This document shows, piece after piece, positions 6,424 through 11,080 of a stretch of 11,080 bases of DNA (position 1 is the stretch's first letter; each line of letters starts with the position of its first letter). The notes below the pieces were generated by a model that saw nothing but the letters and a program-made list of their open reading frames with translations, was not told the DNA's origin and did not search any database. This DNA is from Streptosporangiaceae bacterium (GTDB taxonomy: Bacteria; Actinomycetota; Actinomycetes; Streptosporangiales; Streptosporangiaceae), in NCBI GenBank assembly GCA_025934635.1, contig JAICWX010000282.1:1-11080 (forward strand). Reading direction: 5' to 3'. The translations under genes were made by a program, and so were the position numbers.

Positions 6424-8502
6424 ATGAGCGAGACGAGCAGTAATCCGGTGGCCGCCGAGCTGATCGCGCGCAGCAACCGGCTGGGATCCGATCCGCGCAA
6501 CACGAACTACGCGGGCGGCAACACCTCGGCCAAGGGCACGGCCGCCGACCCGGTCACCGGCGAGCAGGCCGAGCTGCTGTGGGTCAAGGGCTCGGGCGGC
6601 GACCTGGGCACCCTCACCCCGGCCGGCCTGGCCGTGCTGCGCCTGGACCGGCTGCGCGCGCTGACCGGGGTGTACCCCGGGGTGGAGCGCGAGGACGAGA
6701 TGGTCGCCGCGTTCGACTACTGCCTGCACGGTTTGGGCGGGGTGGGCGGGTCCGGGAAAGCAGCGGCGCCGTCGATCGACACGGCCATGCACGGGCTGGT
6801 CGAAGCCGCGCACGTCGACCACCTGCACCCGGACGCGGGCATCGCGCTGGCCACCGCACGGGACGGCGCGGCGCTGACCAAGGCCTGCTTCGGCGACCGG
6901 GTGGCCTGGGTGCCGTGGCGGCGGCCCGGCTTCCAGCTCGGCCTCGACATCGCGCAGGTCCAGCGGGATCATCCGGAGGCCATCGGGGTGATCCTGGGCG
7001 GCCACGGCATCACCGCCTGGGGCGCGACCAGCGACGAGTGCGAGGCCCGGTCGGTGGAGATCATCGCCACCGCGCAGCGGTACCTGGACGAGCACGGGAC
7101 CGCCGAGCCGTTCGGCCCGCTGGTCGCCGCGCCGCTGCCCGCGGCGGACCGCCGGGCGCGGGCGGCCCGGCTGGCCCCGCTGATCCGGGGCCTGGCGTCG
7201 GCCGACCGCCGCCAGGTCGGGCACTTCACCGACTCCCCCGCCGTGCTGGACTTCCTGGCCCGGGCCCGGCATCCCGAGCTGGCCGCGCTCGGCACCTCCT
7301 GCCCCGACCACTTCCTGCGCACCAAGGTGCGCCCGATGCTGCTCGACCTGCCGCCGGACGCGCCCGACGAGGCGGCCGCGGGCCGGCTGCGCGAGCTGCA
7401 CGCGGCGTACCGCGAGGATTACCGCGCCTACTACGAGCGGTACGCCGGCCCGGACACGCCGCCGATGCGCGGCGCCGACCCGGCCATCGTCCTGGTCCCG
7501 GGGACCGGCATGTTCAGCTTCGGCGCGGACGCCCAGACCGCCCGGGTGGCGGGTGAGTTCTACCTGAACGCGATCAACGTGATGCGCGGAGCCGAGGCCG
7601 TCTCCGCCTACCAGCCGATCGACGAGAGCGAGAAGTTCCGGATCGAGTACTGGGAGCTCGAGGAGGCCAAGCTGCGCCGCCGGCCGAAGCCCAGGCCGCT
7701 GGCCGGCCGGGTCGCGCTGGTTACCGGGGGCGGATCCGGTATCGGCCGGGCCACCGCGCAGCGGCTCGCCGCCGAGGGCGCCTGCGTGGTCGTGGCCGAC
7801 CGCGACGCCGCGGCCGCCGGAACCGTGGCCGCCGAGCTCGGCGCGTCCGCGCTGAGCCCCGGTGACGTCGCCGTGGCGGCCACCGCCGACGTCACCGACG
7901 AGGACGCGGTGGCGGCGGCCTTCAGCGCGGCCGCGCTCGCCTTCGGCGGGGTCGACCTGGTGGTCAACAACGCGGGCCTGTCGATCTCCAAGCCGCTGCT
8001 CGAGACCACCCTGGCCGACTGGGACATCCAGCATGCCGTGATGGCCCGCGGCTCGTTCCTGGTCTCGCGCCAGGCCGCCCGGATCCTGGCCGACCAGGGC
8101 CTGGGCGGCGACATCATCTACATCTGCAGCAAGAACGCGGTCTTCGCGGGGCCGTCCAACGTGGCCTACGGAGCCGCCAAGGCCGACCAGGCGCACCAGG
8201 TCCGGCTGCTGGCCGCCGAGCTCGGCGGGATCGGCGTGCGGGTGAACGGGATCAACCCGGACGGGGTGGTGCGCGGCTCGGGGATCTTCTCCTCCGGCTG
8301 GGGCGCGCAGCGGGCCGCCGTGTACGGCGTGCCCGAGTCCGAGCTCGGCGCCTACTACGCGCAGCGGACGCTGCTCAAGCGCGAGGTGCTGCCCGAGCAC
8401 GTCGCGGCGGCGGTGGCCGCGCTGTGCGCCGGCGACCTGTCCCTCACGACCGGCCTGCTCATCCCGGTCGACGCGGGGGTGGCCGCCGCCTTCCTGAGAT
8501 GA
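6424..8502 (+). CDS. rhaEW: Bifunctional rhamnulose-1-phosphate aldolase / L-lactaldehyde dehydrogenase
   Basis: This 692-residue fusion carries two consecutive cytoplasmic steps: cleavage of L-rhamnulose-1-phosphate to dihydroxyacetone phosphate plus L-lactaldehyde, then NAD-dependent oxidation of lactaldehyde to L-lactate. Residues 1 to about 415 are a class II aldolase domain with NTNYAGGNTSAKG (26-38) and probable metal His133 and His135 (HVDHLHPD) and His194 (LGGHGI). Residues about 427-692 are a short-chain dehydrogenase with the nucleotide loop TGGGSGIG (434-441), NNAG (515-518), Ser569 and the YxxxK pair Tyr582/Lys586 (YGAAK). Both active sites look intact. The chosen ATG is five bases after rhaI; the frame is open upstream, but only antiparallel or shadow sequence within rhaI is found there. 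This architecture is known as RhaEW (Bacillus YuxG type), often labelled RhaD. The dehydrogenase direction (lactate rather than propanediol) is taken from that family, not from the sequence. Confidence 0.92.
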   Translation: MSETSSNPVAAELIARSNRLGSDPRNTNYAGGNTSAKGTAADPVTGEQAELLWVKGSGGDLGTLTPAGLAVLRLDRLRALTGVYPGVEREDEMVAAFDYCLHGLGGVGGSGKAAAPSIDTAMHGLVEAAHVDHLHPDAGIALATARDGAALTKACFGDRVAWVPWRRPGFQLGLDIAQVQRDHPEAIGVILGGHGITAWGATSDECEARSVEIIATAQRYLDEHGTAEPFGPLVAAPLPAADRRARAARLAPLIRGLASADRRQVGHFTDSPAVLDFLARARHPELAALGTSCPDHFLRTKVRPMLLDLPPDAPDEAAAGRLRELHAAYREDYRAYYERYAGPDTPPMRGADPAIVLVPGTGMFSFGADAQTARVAGEFYLNAINVMRGAEAVSAYQPIDESEKFRIEYWELEEAKLRRRPKPRPLAGRVALVTGGGSGIGRATAQRLAAEGACVVVADRDAAAAGTVAAELGASALSPGDVAVAATADVTDEDAVAAAFSAAALAFGGVDLVVNNAGLSISKPLLETTLADWDIQHAVMARGSFLVSRQAARILADQGLGGDIIYICSKNAVFAGPSNVAYGAAKADQAHQVRLLAAELGGIGVRVNGINPDGVVRGSGIFSSGWGAQRAAVYGVPESELGAYYAQRTLLKREVLPEHVAAAVAALCAGDLSLTTGLLIPVDAGVAAAFLR

Positions 8503-8545
8503 CGGAGCCTGAGATGACGGGGGCCCTGAGATGATCGTCCGATGA
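8499..8545 (+). other. Tandemly linked ATGA start/stop overlaps with two minicistrons
   Basis: The decamer CCTGAGATGA occurs at 8493-8502, 8508-8517 and 8525-8534. It creates a chain of reading frames. ATG at 8499 overlaps the rhaEW stop (ATGA 8499-8502) and opens an 11-codon frame, MTEPEMTGALR, which ends at 8532-8534. That stop overlaps ATG 8531, which opens a four-codon frame, MIVR, ending at 8543-8545. This last stop overlaps the rhaB ATG at 8542. A terminating ribosome could thus re-start three times and reach rhaB. Whether the peptides are made is unknown; the repeat could instead be a chance duplication of the old rhaEW/rhaB overlap. Confidence 0.5.
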
Positions 8546-9978
8546 GGCAGCGCCCGGTGAGCGGGCCGGTGACGGTGGCGGCGGTCGACCTGGGCGCGTC
8601 CAGCGGGCGGGTGATGGCCGGACGGGTGAGCGACGCGGGCGTCGCGCTGCACGAGGTGCACCGGTTCGGCAACGAGCCGGTGAGCGCGGGCGGCACGCTG
8701 TACTGGGACATCCTGCGCCTGCTGGCCAGCGTGCGGCACGGCCTGGAGCTCGCGGCACGCCAGTTCCCGCTGGCCAGCGCGGGCATCGACTCCTGGGGGG
8801 TGGACTACGGGCTGCTCGACGAGACGGGCGCGCTGCTCGGGAACCCGGTGCACTACCGTGACGCGCGCACCGACGGGGTCCGGGTCCCGGTGCCGGCCGG
8901 CGACCTCTACGCCGTGACCGGGATCCAGCACCTGCCGTTCAACACGATCTACCAGCTCGCCGCCACGCCCCTGCTCCGGCACGCCCGGACCATGCTGCTG
9001 ATCCCCGACCTGCTGGCGTACTGGCTCACCGGGGAGGCCGGGGCCGAGATCACCAACGCCTCCACCACGTCGCTGTTCGACGTGCGCGCCCAGGCCTGGG
9101 CCACCGGGCTGATCCAGCGGGCCGGGCTCCCGCCGCGCATCTTCCCGCCGTTGCGCCGGCCGGGCGAGGTGATCGGCCAGATCACGGGACCGAACGGAGT
9201 GGGCCCGGAGCTTCCGCTCATCGCCGTCGGCTCTCATGACACGGCGTCGGCGGTGGCGGGTGTCCCGGCCGGCGGGCCCGATTTCGCCTATATCTCCTCC
9301 GGCACCTGGTCGCTGGCCGGAGTGGAACTGGACGCTCCGGTGCTGACCGGGGCGAGCCGCGCCGCCAACTTCACCAACGAGACCGGGGTCGACGGCACGA
9401 TCCGCTTCCTGCGCAACGTGATGGGACTGTGGCTGCTGCAGGAGAGCATGCGGGGCTGGCCGGAAACCTCGCTCGGGTCGCTGCTCGGCGAGGCGGCGCG
9501 GCTGCCGTCGCTGCGGTTCGTGGTCGATCCGGACGACCCGGTGTTCCTGCCGCCGGGTGACATGCCCGGCCGGATCGCCGCCTGGCTGGCCGCCCGCGGC
9601 GAGGCCGCCCCGGACGGCCCGGCCGAGATCGTGCGCTGCATCCTGGACAGCCTGGCACTGGCCTACCGGCACGCGATCAGCCAGGCGCAGGCGCTGTCCG
9701 GCCGGCACGCGGACGTGGTGCACATCGTCGGCGGCGGATCCCGCAACGCGCTGCTGTGCCAGCTCACCGCCGACGCCACCGGCCTGCCGGTGGTGGCCGG
9801 CCCGGCCGAGGCCACCTGCTTCGGCAACGTCCTGGTCCAGGCGCGCGCCCTCGGCGCGGCCCCCGGCGACCTGGCCGGGATGCGCGCGCTGATCCGCTCG
9901 GCCGAGCCCCTGCAGGCCTTTTCCCCGGCGGGAAGCAGCGCGGACTGGGCCGCCGCCGGAGCAAGAATCACGCAGTGA
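8542..9978 (+). CDS. rhaB: L-rhamnulokinase
   Basis: This cytoplasmic FGGY-family kinase phosphorylates L-rhamnulose with ATP to L-rhamnulose-1-phosphate, the substrate of the aldolase upstream. The product is 478 residues, close to E. coli RhaB (489). Visible are the N-terminal phosphate loop DLGASSGR (16-23), GIDSWGVDYG (81-90), the catalytic-base region GSHDTASAV (230-238, Asp233), SSGTWSL (252-258), and the C-terminal ATP site GGGSRNALLCQLTADATG (397-414) followed by EATCFGNVLVQA. The start is chosen at ATG 8542, which overlaps the stop of a four-codon frame; its own Shine-Dalgarno site is poor. GTG at 8557, with GAGG nine bases before it, is a possible alternative that loses only five residues. 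It is the last gene of the operon. No convincing terminator follows; the next 28 bases are A-rich. Confidence 0.93.
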   Translation: MRQRPVSGPVTVAAVDLGASSGRVMAGRVSDAGVALHEVHRFGNEPVSAGGTLYWDILRLLASVRHGLELAARQFPLASAGIDSWGVDYGLLDETGALLGNPVHYRDARTDGVRVPVPAGDLYAVTGIQHLPFNTIYQLAATPLLRHARTMLLIPDLLAYWLTGEAGAEITNASTTSLFDVRAQAWATGLIQRAGLPPRIFPPLRRPGEVIGQITGPNGVGPELPLIAVGSHDTASAVAGVPAGGPDFAYISSGTWSLAGVELDAPVLTGASRAANFTNETGVDGTIRFLRNVMGLWLLQESMRGWPETSLGSLLGEAARLPSLRFVVDPDDPVFLPPGDMPGRIAAWLAARGEAAPDGPAEIVRCILDSLALAYRHAISQAQALSGRHADVVHIVGGGSRNALLCQLTADATGLPVVAGPAEATCFGNVLVQARALGAAPGDLAGMRALIRSAEPLQAFSPAGSSADWAAAGARITQ

Positions 9979-10006
9979 AAACAACACCGCAAAAGATCAT
10001 CAATTA

Positions 10007-10399
10007 GTGTTAAATTCTCGGCCATGCCGGACAGAGCGGCACCAGGTCTCCGCGCTCGTGAAATCGTCTGCGTCGGCCCGGCCGTCTTCGGCGGCGTCGC
10101 CGGCGGTGAAGCTGACGACGCAACCGCTCAGCCCGGTCGGCGCGAACGGCCCGGCGGGTGATCCGTTCTCCGGTACGCCCGCGGGCGGCTGGGCGGACGG
10201 CGCCGCCGGGAACCTGGACTGGCCGACGCTGCGCGGCGGCAAGCCGACGGCCTTCGCGGACCTGCTGACCAAGGAGCAGCGCGCCACGTTTCTCGCCGGA
10301 CTGCGCACGGGGGCGCTGAATAAGGACGGGACGCAGAAGAATACCCGCACCTGGGTTACCTCGTTCGCCCCGGAAATCCGGCCAGGTGGATGCGGATAG
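10007..10399 (+). pseudogene. Probable decayed gene, 5' fragment
   Basis: This open frame of 130 codons begins at GTG 10007, and its codons become strongly G/C-ending only from about 10050. The product starts with a polar Ser/Ala/Arg-rich stretch with no signal peptide or membrane segment, then GDPFSGTPAGGWADGAAG (51-68) and a more ordinary globular-looking part with FADLLTKEQRATFLAGLRTG. It ends with Gly/Cys codons in a frame that looks abandoned: near 10368-10375 the frame one base back continues with normal composition. I do not recognise a family. The combination of a weak N-terminus and a mid-gene frame break suggests the remnant of one larger protein, perhaps a secreted one. It could instead be a small intact gene; no good ribosome site is seen before 10007. 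Confidence 0.4.
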
Positions 10400-10653
10400 T
10401 GCAGCAGCAATACGACACGGTGGATTTCGCGTCGTGGGATAAGCCGGACGGCCCGCTCGAGCCCTGGGTCTACGGCACCGGAGTCGGCACCGCCGGCGTG
10501 CAGTGCTCGACGCGGGACGGTTATATCCACCCCGACTATTCCCAGGGCCGGTCCCCGGACCAGCCGGCTTCGGGAGCGCCGCAGGACCCCTACGCCACCG
10601 ATACCCCGTCGACCGGACCCGCCGAGAGCTGCCGGACGGTAACCGGTACGTGA
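10390..10653 (+). pseudogene. Probable decayed gene, 3' fragment
   Basis: This frame is open from 10324, with an ATG at 10390, and overlaps the end of the preceding fragment in another frame. It reads MRIVQQQYDTVDFASWD (1-17), then GPLEPWVYGTGVGTAGVQC and GYIHPDYSQG, and ends in a Pro/Ser/Asp-rich tail with ESCRTVTGT. Codon choice is strongly G/C-ending, and the Trp/Tyr/Asp-rich text and two Cys residues look like a true protein end, not a shadow frame. No Shine-Dalgarno site stands before the ATG, so it is more likely the C-terminal half of a broken gene than an independent one. I cannot assign a function. Its stop is seven bases from the stop of the convergent gene on the other strand. Confidence 0.4.
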
Positions 10654-10660
10654 AAGCCCG

Positions 10661-11080
10661 CTACGGGGCGACCGGCTGGCCGGCCAGCCAGGCGGCGCCA
10701 CGCTCGTACAGGCGTTCGGTCGCGGGGCCGCGCACGCCCGGCATGTCGGGCTTGACCGGGTAGCCGACCCGGACCTGCAGGTAGGCCAGGTAGCGGTAGC
10801 CCTCGGGGAAGCGGGCGAGCAGATCCGGATCCAGGACGGGCGCGGCGCCAGGGGTGACCGGGTCGAGCCGGTCCTTCTCGTAGATGGGCTGGCGCAGCAC
10901 CATCCCCCATCTGGCCTCGCGTTTTTCCATAAAATCATAGAACCGGCCCAGGCAGCTCACGTCGCACAGCACGCCCTCGACCTCGGCGCGCTGCATGATC
11001 GTCATCCGGGTCTGCGCGATGGCCCGCGTCCCGTTCAGCGTGATCCGGCAGCCGCCGGTGAAGTGCAGGATGTTCACGCC
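10661..11080 (-). CDS. SnoaL/NTF2-like domain protein, C-terminal part (start outside window)
   Basis: The frame is open through the right edge, so the N-terminal part, probably a few dozen residues, is missing; GTG at 11077 is an internal codon, not a convincing start. About 139 residues are visible. The text HFTGGCRITLNGTRAIAQTR, then CDVSCLGRFYDFMEKR, RWGMVLRQPIYEKDRLDPV and RFPEGYRYLAYLQ, matches the strand pattern of SnoaL-like nuclear transport factor 2 proteins, a cone-shaped fold used by small hydrolases, isomerases and polyketide cyclases. The extended tail after RLDPV is typical of one actinobacterial subgroup of unknown substrate. It is transcribed towards the rhamnose operon and ends tail-to-tail with the decayed gene, so it is unlikely to belong to the rhamnose regulon. 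Function beyond the fold cannot be given. Confidence 0.75.
   Translation of the reverse strand, partial: GVNILHFTGGCRITLNGTRAIAQTRMTIMQRAEVEGVLCDVSCLGRFYDFMEKREARWGMVLRQPIYEKDRLDPVTPGAAPVLDPDLLARFPEGYRYLAYLQVRVGYPVKPDMPGVRGPATERLYERGAAWLAGQPVAP

Noticed and set aside
6343..9987. A 1214-codon open frame on the - strand opposite rhaEW and rhaB
   Set aside because: It is the mirror of GC-rich coding DNA. Its product is Arg/Gly/His/Ala/Pro-rich low-complexity text with no family motif, while the + strand carries well-supported enzymes over the same span.
9979..10006. A-rich stretch after rhaB, considered as a promoter or terminator
   Set aside because: No pair of -35/-10 boxes with sound spacing and no stable stem can be made; only a weak 5-base AACAC/GTGTT match across a long loop is present.
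10674..10689. Perfect 16-bp palindrome GGCTGGCCGGCCAGCC near the end of the SnoaL-like gene, considered as a shared terminator for the convergent genes
   Set aside because: It lies within coding sequence of the - strand gene, is made of common GC codons for Trp-Leu-Ala-Gly, has no spacer for a loop and no following T-run.
10000..10938. A 312-codon - strand open frame across the decayed gene and the SnoaL-like gene
   Set aside because: It overlaps the SnoaL-like frame in a different phase; its first part is a shadow of that gene and the rest shows no domain.

Overview
This window is a stretch of very GC-rich DNA (judged by eye) with strong G/C preference at third codon positions, GTG as well as ATG starts, and AGGAGG-type ribosome sites. 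These traits, and the type of rhamnose enzymes, point to a high-GC actinobacterium (Streptomycetales or Streptosporangiales-like; genus not resolvable). Most of it (positions 1-9978, + strand) is one compact L-rhamnose uptake and catabolism operon.

Layout: (1) 1-4841, a CUT2-type sugar ABC importer: double-domain ATPase, two membrane permeases joined by short gene overlaps, then a lipoprotein sugar-binding protein after a 52-nt spacer. (2) 4847-4893, a perfect 23-bp inverted repeat with a one-base centre, just after the binding-protein gene. (3) 4912-9978, the catabolic genes: rhamnose mutarotase (rhaM), L-rhamnose isomerase (rhaI), a fused aldolase/dehydrogenase (RhaEW type) and rhamnulokinase (rhaB). 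(4) 9979-10653, a short AT-richer junction and two open reading pieces in different frames that look like a decayed gene for a protein I do not recognise. (5) 10661-11080, on the - strand, the C-terminal part of a SnoaL/NTF2-like protein whose start lies beyond the right edge.

How the genes work together: RhaS captures L-rhamnose outside the membrane, the two permeases and the ATPase import it, RhaM interconverts its anomers, RhaI makes L-rhamnulose, RhaB makes L-rhamnulose-1-phosphate, and the RhaEW fusion cleaves this to dihydroxyacetone phosphate and L-lactaldehyde and oxidises the aldehyde to L-lactate. Everything needed from sugar outside to central metabolites is therefore here. No transcriptional regulator is in the window; it presumably lies to the left.

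I found no mobile element, CRISPR array, RNA gene or wholly new system. The features least explained by ordinary operon annotation are the long perfect hairpin at 4847-4893, a chain of three ATGA start/stop overlaps through two tiny reading frames between rhaEW and rhaB (8499-8545), a 15-bp tandem repeat at the left edge that repeats a ribosome-site-plus-GTG unit, and an Asp in rhamnose isomerase where the Pseudomonas enzyme has a metal-binding His.
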